From Taeniopygia guttata (lineage: Eukaryota; Chordata; Aves; Passeriformes; Estrildidae), in NCBI RefSeq assembly GCF_048771995.1, contig NC_133024.1:91854501-91918500 (forward strand): 64,000 bases of DNA, written 5' to 3'. Of the stretch, positions 54,133-64,000 are shown piece by piece. The translations under genes were made by a program, and so were the position numbers. The first letter of the stretch is position 1; each line of letters starts with the position of its first letter. The notes under the pieces are model-generated. The model was not told the DNA's origin, searched no databases, and saw nothing but the letters and a program-made list of their open reading frames with translations.

Positions 54133-54270
54133 GCCCCGCGGCGGGCCCGGCCGGGGGCTGCTGCCCGAGCACCGCCGGCCCGGGGACGTGCTGCTGCAAC
54201 GAGACCTGCTCCCGAACCGGCCTTTTGCGGGTTCACCTGTCACAGGAAGATGAACTGCTCAGACCCCAGG

Positions 54271-57200
54271 AGCTCCCCCCAAACATCACCAGCGTATCGG
54301 CCTGCCGGGGGACTCCGGGGTTCTGAGTCTGCCGCTTGAGATACAAATTTTGAGGAAGGAATTATCCAAATGCAGAAAAATATTAGTTAAAAAAATAATA
54401 ATCTGTAAATAAGGCATGCTCCAGATTTTCCTCAGCTTAATCCCCCCTCCCATGTAAGAACGTACAAAGTAGTGACATCAACATTATTTCTGTGTATATT
54501 TCAAATCATTAATTAAAGTATTATTTGCTTCAAGAATTACTGAATATGCACAAAGTTGCATAACTGTAACCCCTATTTATTTAACCTGGAACTCTCTGGA
54601 AAACTGTGGGTGCAATATTCACTGAAGCAAGTAACATTTACTTAAGAAAGGAGTATTTTTAGAGTCTGTGATTTCTGAGTATCTTTCCCTCTTCTACAAA
54701 GCCACCCATAGCTGTTTACACAGGACTGGGGAGGGGAAAAAATTGACAGCCCCTATTTAAGGGTGAGGGCAACTGTATAATTTAGCATTAGTCTTCCTAT
54801 AAAGGAATAAAAGCTGCTGTTGGGAGTTACTAAATGAGTAGTATCAACAAAGTCTTTTGTAAACCTATCTGGAAAGATGACCTATCCTTCCTCCCAAATA
54901 ACACAGACTTCTCAACTGGATAGTAGCACAGTCATGGTACATTAGCACTCAAAGGAGCTGAGAAAGGTCAGCGAGAAACAAGTTCATCGGAGTTCATGTC
55001 CTCTTACACTCAGGTTATGAAATGTATAACCAGAATGACACTGTATGAGGAATATGCAAATAAATGTACCATGGAATAAACTGACTTCATCTGTTTATGT
55101 AGAAGTTCAAGGACATCAAAACATAAATCACTCTGTTTTGTTGGAACAGATAACTGTACTCTTGATAGTATAAGAAAATGTTGCTGACGCACATAATCTT
55201 TCTCTGCACCTTTTTCCCATGGCTTCACTACCATCAGCTCTGTGAACCTGGCAACAGGTAGAAGGCAACAGCCAAACCAAACATCAAACACATCCCTTTC
55301 AACTGTTACTCCTTATCCTGATATTGAAAGATATTTCAAAATTATATTTAGAATAAGGACAAAGAAAAAACTTATTTTTAAAGGATGTCACAAATTCAAC
55401 CTACTCATGCATCCAGTCTTTCAGAAAGTGTCTTTTGAGTGACTTTGGGCAGTATTTAAATATAGCTACATATTCATAGGGCCTCATGCTTCAATCCCCC
55501 TAACAGAGGTGGAGGGCAGAGGGACAGGGAGCAAACAAAAAACCCCAACTGGACCTTGTATGAGCTGGGCTTGTAGACTCAAGCTTCCAGATGTAACTAA
55601 AACCAGTTGCATACCCCTAGAAGTAATAAATCAAATCATTTAACTATTATTCAGACAAACAGCCTTCCCAAGCAAAATTCATCAACGTCTTGAGAAATTA
55701 ATTGTTTGCAAAACAGTGCTGCTGGCCAGTGTTTAGCATCCATCCATATAGCTCAGTAATAAAAATATGAAGTTTAAATACACTTATACATAAACGAAAT
55801 GATCACAACTTTTTTTTTTTAAATACAGCTAAGGAACCCCTAGTACTTGAAGCATGGAAATGTGCAATCAGTAGGGCTCTGTGACGACAAAACTGTATTT
55901 GCTATATCTAAACTTCATTGCCAAAAGCAAGGTCTATAATTTTCTAGGCATGCCTCTGTCATTTTAGAGTGGACAGAAGGAACATTTTATGACTGACATA
56001 ACTGATGGCAAATGCCCCTCACATAGATAGTATATTTTGATAAATCTGACCATTACCCAACACAGTTTATTTTTCTTGGAGGAAAAAGGCTGAAGCCTGG
56101 TATGCTGGCAAAAGCATAGTTGAGCAGGCAGGAAAGATGCTAATATTAGAACTATTTGGTTGGTGTACTTAAATATTAGCAAAGCATTCCCAGTCAAGAT
56201 CTCAAACTGGAAGGTGATGCAGTGAAATAGAGTTGGGGTAGGGTAATATGACAGAAGAAAAGGAATGGGAGAGTAAAACAGGATCATTTTTTTTCTTTCA
56301 TGATGATGAAATTGTTGTATATAAATGATTTAAGCAAACATCCTCTGACAAATCTGTTGCATTACTAAAGATTCTGTCACCCCTATGTTGTGCCTCAAAT
56401 TGTTTGGTGGAAAAAGGGCGCATGTGTTGTGCTTAACCATCCCAATTCACAGCCCTCTGTATCTCTGAAACCCCACTTATTTCAGAAATTAACTCAAACA
56501 CTGCTACACAATGCACAGGAATAGCTAAATCATAAGACATAGCCTGTAGGACCAGTGAATTTCAGTTGAAAAGTGGGGTGGACGAGTGGTATTAGTGCAT
56601 TTATTGTATAAATGTCCCGTAATTACATTGAAATGGCTGTGAAAATTTTTCAGAAGGGATACAGCGTTGAAAAACAATTCAGAGGAGTTCAGAGAAAACT
56701 TTGAATAAGACAGATCATCTATGTAAACTAGGATCATACATTCTAGAGTGTCGGTCATGAAATAATTTACTTTTTAACCTGAATTTTACACATGCCTGAG
56801 TTTCACTTCTTGTGTTCAGTACCCCAGTTATGCATTAAAAAGAAAACACCAAATAACTATGAAAAATAATGCTTGTTATGAATCAACCACTGCTAAAAAT
56901 GAGCTGCTAAATATATATCAATGCCAATATAGAAATAAAAACGATAAACTGCAAACTTGGATTCTAGTCTATCTTAATATCTTTGTCACAGAAAATGTTT
57001 GCAAACAAAGCTGTGCTGCTATAGTCAGTATATTGAATCTGTATTACCCACATGGTCAAGAATAACATATATGACAATGTTGAGTAGATGGAATAATATT
57101 TATCTTTTTGACTTCAGACCTAAGAATGCTTGCTCAAGGTCACCAATATATTTCATAAATGTCTAGGGAAAATATTTTCAGATTCCCAAGGGGTTTGCAG

Positions 57201-57789
57201 AAAAATGTTTGTGTTTATAGGCCCAGATCACCCAGTGGCAAGAAACTTTTAGTTAGATAACTAACTCCCTTATGCTTTTGGTAGCGTGGATTTAGGAGAT
57301 AGTTTGGCCCACTATAGTCATAGCTAGAAAATCAACTATTCTTGAGTTTTCATACGAAGCTGTCCTCACTGAGATTTCTTATGCAATCATTAAGTATAAT
57401 CTAAGTTTACAATTACCAATTATATGCATTTTTCCAGATGCAGAAACCAAAGCACATTGCCAGGACAGTAGAGATTGTCAGCATCATTTTCTGTGAAGAA
57501 TCACACAGGTACAGAGAGGTCACAGGTACCTTGCCTAAGGTTACACTCTTTTCTTGCTTCTGCAGAGAGTTTGGTGCCTCTGATCTCAAATTACTTCTCT
57601 AACTCCGCTGACCCCCCCTTAAATTTAATAAACCCCCGTAAGTACTACCTAATGTAAATGCTGTTAAGCGCCCATAATATGATGGGAGAGGTCTTCTTTC
57701 ATAAGATGCTTTACTGCAGCATACCGGTATTTACAGTGAATTGACGTCTTTTCCAATCACCCCCTGTTACAGCTGTTAATTTCTAGTTA
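54271..57789. other. AT-rich spacer between the CpG block and the IRS2 island
   Basis: No exon, RNA gene or assignable transposon. Being within 5 kb of the IRS2 promoter, it could hold proximal enhancers, but no specific site stands out. Frames here are short and without features. Confidence 0.55.
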
Positions 57790-59340
57790 TTATGACCCAA
57801 ACCGTGGTGAATTTCGTGCAGGAGGGAGCCGAGCTGCCCCAGCAGTACATGCGGGCTGCGGGCGGCCCCGCCGCCTTCCCCGTCGGGAACACGGGGAGAG
57901 CTCGGCCACGGCCCCGCACGGCGGCAGCTGGAAGCGCCGCATCACTTTCGTGATTTTTTTTTCCCCTTGCTTGTTTGTTTGTGGTGTTTTGCGGTTCCCC
58001 CCTTTTCGTCTTTACTGTTTCAGCTCCGGCGCAGGCCGACAAATGAAAGCGTGTCCGACGGCACTCCAGGGAGACAGGAAAACACGGATGGATGTTTGCG
58101 TGACCCCAGCCTCACTTTTCTTCCCGGGCATGTGCAAAGGGAGGCTTTCCCAGCCGCTCCCGAGGCGGGCGGAGATGCGGCTGGGGTTAGGAACGGGCTG
58201 GCCGGTGTCAGTACAGCCTCCTCCCTTCATCCCTTGACTTTTACTATCGCTGTCCTCCCGCACCGCTCTGCGCGCTGGGTGACGCGCCGCGGCCGCCCTC
58301 ATCGGGGGGCGAGCGCCCGGCATCCCCGCCCGCAGCCCCCGCCTGGGCCCCTGCGCTCCCCCCTCCTTCCCCCGCTCCCGCCTCACACAGGAAAATGCGG
58401 GCTGGACCGACCCCCGCCCCTCCTGCCGCCCACCCCGGCCGGGGCCCCTCCGCCCCCCCTCGCCGTTCACCTCCCTCCGGCGGAGGGAGAGAAAGGCGCT
58501 CATTGATCGCGGGCGCGGCCCGCCTGCTGACGAGCGCGGGTCCCCTGTAAACAAGCGCGACACCTCCCCCGGCCCCCGCCCCCGCCGTGTCCCGCCCCGC
58601 GGAGCGCTGCTGAGGGAGCGGGAGCGGCGGGGGGCGCTGGGGCCGCGTTGCCCCCGCCGCCGCATGTTCTGTCATCACCCCGCCGCGATCCCCCAACGGA
58701 GCCGGGATCGTTTCCAGACGAAAAGCGGACGCTGCCCTTGTCCTCCGCTAAGGCGAAGCGCCCGGATGAATTAGTGCTGTTTAATGAACACGGGCTACCA
58801 GCGGCAGCCGCTGCCCCCAGCCCTCTCTGGGTGGCATTTCCCCGCCGCGCGGGGCGCGGGCGCGGGGGCGGCAGCGCGGCGTGGGCGCTGTGACACACCG
58901 GGCGGAGGAGCGCGCGGAGCCGCCGCGCGTGTGCGGGCAGGGCTGACGCAGACGCGCGTGTGTGCGGGGGCGTGCGGGGGGCGCCCGGCGCTCACGCACG
59001 GCCGGAAGCTCCGCCCGGCGGGTCCGCAGCACCTGATATGGCCTCGGCGAGTTCCCGAGGGATGGCGAGGGCCGGCACCGGGGCTCGCCGGATGTGCCGG
59101 ATCTCCCCGCCGTACCCGCGCCCCCGGCACGTTCCGCGCTGTGTGCGGGGAGAGCAGCGGCGACAGCGACGAGTTGAGCTGCGCCCGAGGGGGGCCGGAG
59201 GCGGTGGGCGGGAACGCGGAGGGGCGGGAAGGGGGGGGGGCGAGGCTCCCGCCATCCAACGGTGGCGCGCCGCCTCGCTGCCGAGAGCCCGCCCCGCCGC
59301 CCCATTGAGGGCCGCAGCCGTCCTTCGCGCTGCCCGGCGG

Positions 59341-59354
59341 CCAATGCGGGGCGG
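59341..59354 (+). promoter_or_regulatory. CCAAT box next to a GC box
   Basis: CCAAT at 59341-59345 is followed at once by GGGGCGG at 59348-59354. These are the standard NF-Y and Sp1 binding sequences, and the spacing and place (about 430 bases before the start codon) suit a TATA-less core promoter. Inverted GC boxes lie just upstream near 59,288. Binding itself is inferred. Confidence 0.55.
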
Positions 59355-59414
59355 TGCCGGCGGCGGCGGCGCTCCGCCCCGTCTCGGTGTGTGAGCCCTC
59401 GGTGAGGCGGCGGT

Positions 59415-59428
59415 CACGTGTTGTTTTG
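59415..59428 (+). promoter_or_regulatory. E-box CACGTG joined to a FOXO/insulin-response TGTTTTG motif
   Basis: CACGTG (59415-59420) is followed one base later by TGTTTTG (59422-59428), about 360 bases before the IRS2 start codon. In rodent liver IRS2 transcription is reported to be raised by FOXO1 acting on a TGTTTTG insulin-response element and by TFE3 on an E-box, and lowered by SREBP-1 at the same place. The motifs are exact in sequence; function in this species is inferred from that knowledge. Confidence 0.6.
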
Positions 59429-59455
59429 CTCTTTAGTTGGGGCACTCGGTGCGCG

Positions 59456-59584
59456 ATGTGTTACTTACGGCGAAACTCCCGCTGGCAGCACCAGCAGCAG
59501 CAGCGGTCGGGGAGCCTTAGCGGCGTCGCCGGTAGTCGAGCCGGGGAGGACGCCGGGCGGCCGCCAGCAGCACCCGCTGCCTAG
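59456..59584 (+). other. Upstream ORF in the IRS2 leader (42 codons)
   Basis: ATG at 59456 opens a short frame, in phase with IRS2, that ends at TAG 59582-59584, about 200 bases before the main ATG. The peptide begins MCYLRRNSRW and contains a short Gln run from a CAG repeat. It resembles no family known to me. If the transcript starts upstream of it, the uORF could lower translation of the main frame and allow re-initiation, since no other ATG lies between its stop and 59783. Whether it is transcribed is unknown. Confidence 0.4.
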
Positions 59585-59658
59585 AGTGACAGCGGAGGAT
59601 CCCGCTGCGGCTCCGAGCACTGCGCTCTTCTACGAAGGAATAACTTTATTTTACCTGC

Positions 59659-59696
59659 TTTCCTCCGTCTTTCCTTTTTTCTTTATTTTTTTTTTC
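59659..59696 (+). other. Pyrimidine/T-rich tract in the IRS2 5' leader
   Basis: An almost pure C/T stretch ending in a long T run sits about 90 bases before the start codon, inside otherwise GC-rich leader. Such tracts can bind PTB-type proteins, or act as a polypyrimidine tract if an acceptor follows. No clear AG acceptor follows closely, so an unspliced leader is more likely. Its role is not shown by sequence alone. Confidence 0.35.
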
Positions 59697-59782
59697 CGCC
59701 GCGGCGCTCGGGCTCCGGATCCGCTCAGCGTCGGCGACAGCAGCGAGAGGAGCCGGGCGGCGCTCCCGCCGCGGGGCTGGGG

Positions 59783-62700
59783 ATGGCGAGCTCTGCTGTG
59801 CTGGGGCTGCTGCCCCCCCTGAGCTCCCCGCCCGGCCCCAACCTGAACAACAACAACAACAACAACCAGGGCGTCAGGAAGTGCGGGTACCTGCGCAAGC
59901 AGAAGCACGGCCACAAGCGCTTCTTCGTGCTGCGCGGCCCCGGCGGCGGCGGGGAGGAGGCGGGGGGCGCCCGGCTGGAGTACTACGAAAGCGAAAAGAA
60001 ATGGAGGAACAAGTCTGGGGCGCCCAAGCGGGTGATCGCCCTGGACTCCTGCCTCAACATCAACAAGCGGGCGGACGCCAAGCACAAGTACCTCATCGCC
60101 CTCTACACCAAGGACGAGTACTTCGCTGTCGCGGCCGAGAACGAGCAGGAGCAGGAGGGCTGGTACAGGGCTCTCACCGACCTGCTCAACGAGGGCAAGG
60201 CGGCCTGCCAGGGGTCCCCCTACCGCCACCTCGCCTCCCCCTTCTCTGCCTCCTGCGGCGCGGCCGCCGCCTCCCTGGCCGCGGCCGGCGAAGACCTTAA
60301 CTACGGGCTGATCGCGCCGGCCACCGCTGCCTACCGAGAGGTCTGGCAGGTGACGCTGAAGCCCAAGGGCTTGGGTCAGAGTAAAAACCTCACCGGCGTC
60401 CACCGGCTCTGCCTCTCGGCCCGCACCATTGGGTTCGTGCGCCTCAATTGCGAGCTGCCCTCGGTCACGCTGCAGCTGATGAACATCCGCCGCTGCGGCC
60501 ACTCCGACAGCTTCTTCTTCATCGAGGTGGGGCGCTCGGCCGCCACCGGCCCCGGCGAGCTCTGGATGCAAGCGGACGACTCGGTGGTGGCCCAGAACAT
60601 CCACGAGACCATCCTGGAAGCCATGAAGGCGCTGAAGGAGCTGTCCGAGTTCCGGCCCCGCAGCAAGAGCCAGTCCTCCTCCTCCTCTTCCTCCGGGGGG
60701 GCCGGCGGGCCCGGCGGCAGCGGCGCCTCCGCCACCCATCCCATCACCGTGCCCGGTCGCCGGCACCACCACCTGGTCAACCTGCCTCCCAGCCAGACCG
60801 GCCTCCTCCGCCGTTCCCGCACCGACAGCCTCGCCGCCGGCGCCAGCACCAAGTGCACACCGTGCCGGGTGAGAACGGCCAGCGAGGGCGACGGCTGCCG
60901 GGTGGGCTCTGCGGCCGGCAGCCCTATGAGCCCGGGCCCTGTGCGGACCCCCCTGAGCCGCTCACACACGCTCAGCGGCGGCGGAGGGCGGCAGGCAGGG
61001 AAGCTGCTCCCGGTGCTGGCCGGCGGTGGCGGCGGCGGGCTGCAGAGCAGCCGTTCCATGTCCATGCCCGCCTCCCACTCTCCCCCCTCCGCCACCAGCC
61101 CCATCAGCCTCTCCTCCAGTAGCGGCCTCGGCTCCGAGCCTGCCCACCCGCATCACCCGCAGCGCCCGTCCAGCGGCAGCGCCTCCGTGTCCGGCTCTCC
61201 CAGTGACGCCGGCTTTATGTCCTTCGACGAGTACGGCTCCAGCCCAGGCGGCGACCTCCGGCCCTTCTCCTCCTCTTCCACTGCCAGCAACCGCAGCAAC
61301 ACCCCCGAGTCGGTGGCCGAAACCCCCCCGGTGCGGGACCCGGGGGGCGGCACTGACCTCTACGGCTACATGGCTATGGAGCGACCCCCGAGTGGCCGCT
61401 TCTGCTACCGGCCCTGCCCCGACGCTGCCAGCGACAGGTGCCATCGGAAGCGGACCTACTCCCTGACCACGCCGTGCCGGCAGCGACCCGCCGCGCCGCA
61501 GGTTTCCTCCGCCTCCCTCGACGAGTACACGCTGATGCGCGCCACCTTCGCCGGCAGCGCCGGCCGCCTCTTCTCCTCCTGCCAAGCCGGGGCTTCACCC
61601 AAAGTGACCTACACCCCCTATCCGGAGGACTACGGGGACATCGAGATCGGTTCTCACCGCAGCTCCGGCAGCAGCAGCACCAATCTGGGCCCGCCGGCAG
61701 TGGGGGGAGGAGGGGAAGATGATGACGGCTACATGCCCATGACCCCCGGTGTGGCCGCAGCCTTAGGGCAGGGAAGCCGGGGCAGCGATGATTACATGCC
61801 CATGAGCCCCACCAGCGTGTCTGCCCCCAAGCAGATCCTGCAGCCCCGGGCAGGGGTGGGTAGCGGGTCCCCGGGGAACGGGAGCAGCTACAAGACCAGC
61901 TCGCCTGGGGAGAGCTCCCCTGACGATAGCGGGTACATGCGGATGTGGTGCGGCTCCAAGTTGTCCATGGAGAGCTCAGATGGAAGGCTGAGTAACGGTG
62001 ACTATATCAATATGTCCCCTCGGGACCCCCAGAATGGGCCCCAAGCTCCCTCCCTCACCCCCCCAGACTTCTTTTTTGCCCCTTCAGGGCATGGGTCCAG
62101 TGAGCCCCCAAAGCCCAGCTGCTATTCATACAGCTCCTTACCCCGCTCCTACAAGAGTCAGGGCTTGGCAAAGGACAGCGACCAGTATGTCTTCATGAAC
62201 TCCCCGGGGAGGATGATCCCGGAGGAGGCGGTGTGTGGAGCGAGCCAGTTGCCTGCAGGCACCCTCGCCCCCTCCAGCCACACGGTGCCTTCGCCCCTGC
62301 GGCACAGCCGGACCGAGAGCTTCCTTAGCCAGCGCTGCCAGCGGGTGGCCCGGCCCAGCCGCCTCTCTTTGGAGACCTTGCGGACGATGCTGCCCAGCAT
62401 GAATGAGCACCCTCTGCCGCCTGAGCCCAAGAGCCCCGGTGAATACATCAACATTGACTTCGGGGATGCTGCCGTCTATTCTCCCCCCTCACTGCCTGCT
62501 GACAGCCCAGCCTCCTCCCTGGGCTCGGGCACGGGGCAGAGGCGCTCCCCTCTCTCTGACTACATGAACATTGACTTCGGGTCACAGTCACCTTCCCAGT
62601 CGGGCACGGTCTCGGTGGGCTCCTTGGAAGCTCTCTCTCCAGGTTCTTCCTCCAGCACCAGCCAGCCTAATGGGCACTACCTGAAGACGGCTGTGGGGAT

Positions 62701-63293
62701 GGCTTGTTCGTCCAGCCCATCGGATGCTGGTGATTACACCGAGATGACCTTTGGAATGGCCACTACCCCACCTCAACCCATTGTTCAGAAACCAGAAAGT
62801 GCCCGGGTTACCAGCCCCACATCTGGTGTGAAGAGGCTCACTCTCTCTGGGGTGGAGGCTTTCATTCTCTCCAGCCCTCCCCCAGACCCGAATCGGGGGG
62901 CCAAAGTAATCCGGGCAGATCCCCAGGGGCGGAGGAGGCACAGTTCAGAAACTTTCTCCTCCACCACCACTGTGACCCCAGTGTCCCCCTCCTTCGCACA
63001 CAACCCCAAACGACACAACTCGGCCTCGGTGGAGAATGTGTCCCTCAGGAAAAGTGAAGGCCTGGAGGAGGAGCAGGGTAGCAGTCCCATGTGCCGGGAG
63101 ACCTCGGCTGGCTTCCAGAATGGCCTCAACTACATCGCCATTGATGTTGTGGATGGGTCCTTGGCAAACTGTGACAAATCCCGGTTGAAAGCTAGGCACC
63201 TCCTGAATGGGGGCATCAATGGAGTAGAGATGAGCACCTATGCCAGCATAGACTTTCTGTCTCACAACCTGAAAGAAGCCAGTGCTGTGAAAG
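59783..63293 (+). CDS. IRS2: Insulin receptor substrate 2, exon 1 coding part (all but the last residue)
   Basis: Cytoplasmic docking protein phosphorylated by insulin and IGF-1 receptors, which then recruits PI3-kinase p85 and GRB2. Seen: an Asn run (22-28), a PH domain (about 31-137, from VRKCGYLRKQKHGHKRFFVL), a PTB domain (about 186-290, from EVWQVTLKPKG) and a long Ser/Gly/Pro-rich tail. The tail has YxxM motifs at Y529, Y582, Y650, Y671, Y718, Y741, Y802 and Y985, and a GRB2-type YINI at Y888. PEDYGDIEIG (Y613/Y617) marks the KRLB region that separates IRS2 from IRS1. AKT/14-3-3-like sites include RSRTDS (344-349) and RTAS (364-367). The ATG has G at -3 and +4, and an in-frame TAG at 59582 with no ATG between excludes an earlier start. 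Reading frame runs to a TAG at 63299, but GTGAGT after AAAG marks a donor. Exon 2 should add Glu plus stop, giving about 1171 residues; human is 1338 as I recall. No frameshift or break is seen. Confidence 0.97.
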
Positions 63294-63299
63294 GTGAGT
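63291..63299 (+). other. IRS2: IRS2 exon 1 splice donor
   Basis: The sequence AAG|GTGAGT is a strong donor. Cutting after 63293 leaves one G of the next codon, so an exon 2 beginning AG or AA would make Glu. Mammalian IRS2 ends in VKE, as I recall, with a two-exon structure in which exon 2 is almost wholly 3' UTR. Reading through instead gives Gly-Glu-stop within six bases. Confidence 0.9.
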
Positions 63300-64000
63300 A
63301 GCTACATCTGACAGTGCCTGCTGTGCGTGTTTGTGCTTTATGTTTACCATCACAAGGTTGTGTGGTGTTGTGTAGAGCACTATCCCTCTTCGCTTCCTTA
63401 GAAATCACTTTTATCCCTTTGTACATGTCCTGCAATAAGCAGTCTTGGAGGAACTTAGTGGCTCTTTGTATGAGGAAAGGGGTTTAATTTTGGAATATTT
63501 ATTCATGTTTCAATACTACTGTGCTGTTATTATGTGTTTATACTTCTGGGTACCCCATGAGAAGCTGCTGTTTACACAGTTTCTATGTTTGGATTGCATT
63601 CAGAATTTTCTTGAGTAAGATTTTGGAAAGTGTTTGGAAAATGTGACCGAAATAGTTTATGTTAATGCAGCTTCTAAATACTATTTAAAAATGTAAAATG
63701 ACTGAGTTAAAACCAGCATTGTTTGACTGAGGACATCAGATTACAGAAACAATCCTTGGCTCTCTGGCCGAGAAGGTCTGGAATATCAAATTCAGAAGGA
63801 TAAATTTAATATAATGGTTTTGAAATACCTTATCTCTTGCAAAAGTTTAACAGTAAATCATAGTGAGCATGGAATGTGAATCTTAAAGATGGTAATTCTT
63901 TCCAGAAGTCACTATGTACTTGAGCTGTTGTATGCTGTATCGCATATTTCACTTCAGGGCCTGTGTTGGTGTGTAACAATGTTTGTGCAAATGTTGGGTG
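63294..64000 (+). other. IRS2: Start of IRS2 intron 1
   Basis: After the donor the base composition falls sharply from GC-rich coding to AT-rich sequence with no long reading frame. I see no acceptor followed by Glu-stop, so exon 2 lies beyond the window. The stretch holds no repeat I recognise. Confidence 0.85.

Larger units (their letters stand above)
53610..54270. promoter_or_regulatory. Isolated CpG-rich block 5.5 kb upstream of IRS2
   Basis: Two GC- and CpG-rich halves (about 53,610-53,755 and 53,885-54,270) flank an A/C-rich low-complexity stretch, within AT-rich surroundings. It includes a (CTG)6 run and a 21-bp tandem duplication. CpG density like this usually marks an unmethylated promoter or enhancer, here perhaps an alternative upstream IRS2 promoter or a noncoding transcript start. 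Overlapping minus-strand frames of 229 and 239 codons are open, but they read as Arg/Ala/Pro-rich then Phe-rich strings from base composition and have no domain. Confidence 0.5.
57790..59782 (+). promoter_or_regulatory. IRS2: IRS2 CpG-island promoter and 5' leader
   Basis: Composition changes abruptly near 57,790 from AT-rich to very GC- and CpG-rich DNA that continues into the coding exon. This is typical of a TATA-less CpG-island promoter, and I see no convincing TATA box. It contains many GC boxes and CRE-like half sites (TGACGCG at 58280-58286, TGACGCA at 58944-58950). It also has a CCAAT/GC-box pair near 59,341 and the E-box/FOXO motif near 59,415. The transcription start cannot be fixed from sequence; a broad start region between about 59,350 and 59,640 is my inference. 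Open frames on both strands here follow from GC richness and show no protein-like features. The upstream part could also drive a divergent antisense transcript. Confidence 0.85.

Noticed and set aside
53510..54236. Two overlapping minus-strand frames (229 and 239 codons)
   Set aside because: They come from GC-rich and A/C-rich low-complexity DNA. The peptides are Arg/Pro/Ala strings followed by Phe-rich runs with no domain.
58012..59445. Many long frames on both strands of the IRS2 CpG island
   Set aside because: Stop codons are rare in such GC-rich DNA. Several mutually overlapping frames are open at once and none has protein-like composition.
59651..60772. 373-codon antisense frame across IRS2 exon 1
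   Set aside because: It is the reverse strand of the GC-rich IRS2 coding sequence; the + strand frame is clearly the conserved one.
1..64000. A new defence, toxin, CRISPR or multi-gene system
   Set aside because: The window is vertebrate intergenic DNA plus one known gene. I saw no gene cluster, CRISPR array or operon-like arrangement.

Overview
The window looks like bird nuclear DNA, possibly from a songbird. It is mostly AT-rich, intron-like or intergenic sequence with low repeat content. The recognisable repeats are CR1 LINE fragments, with the typical 'tagaatcatagaatgg...ggaagggac' 3' ends, plus LTR-type elements whose outer ends (tgtcctag... and ...ccaccaca on the minus strand) resemble avian endogenous retroviral LTRs. 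There are no bacterial, phage or CRISPR features. The only protein-coding gene I can support is IRS2 (insulin receptor substrate 2), on the + strand at the right-hand end.

Layout. Positions 1-53,600 are a gene-poor flank with a degraded LTR-like segment (about 450-1150), a solo LTR (48,865-49,683), seven CR1 fragments and assorted simple repeats. A compact CpG-rich block lies at about 53,610-54,270. An AT-rich spacer follows to about 57,780, then a large CpG island (about 57,790-59,780) that runs into the IRS2 coding exon. The IRS2 5' region holds a CCAAT box with a GC box, and a CACGTG E-box immediately followed by a TGTTTTG FOXO/insulin-response-type motif. It also has a 42-codon upstream ORF and a pyrimidine-rich tract before the start codon at 59,783. 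Exon 1 carries all but the last residue of the protein and ends in a clean GTGAGT donor at 63,293/63,294. The rest of the window is the start of intron 1.

How it works together. IRS2 is a cytoplasmic docking protein that carries insulin and IGF-1 receptor signals to PI3-kinase and GRB2. Its promoter island carries motif types that, in mammals, link IRS2 transcription to fasting (FOXO, CREB, TFE3). The upstream flank probably holds distal regulatory DNA. In mammals the 5' flank of IRS2 faces COL4A1/COL4A2, but neither is in the window, so synteny here is inference. I did not find an undescribed multi-gene system. The best leads are the upstream CpG block, the compact E-box/FOXO element with the in-frame uORF, a perfect 12-bp hairpin at 51,137-51,166, a helically phased octamer pair at 39,693-39,721, and an IRS2 YxxM site (YINM) that may differ from mammals.
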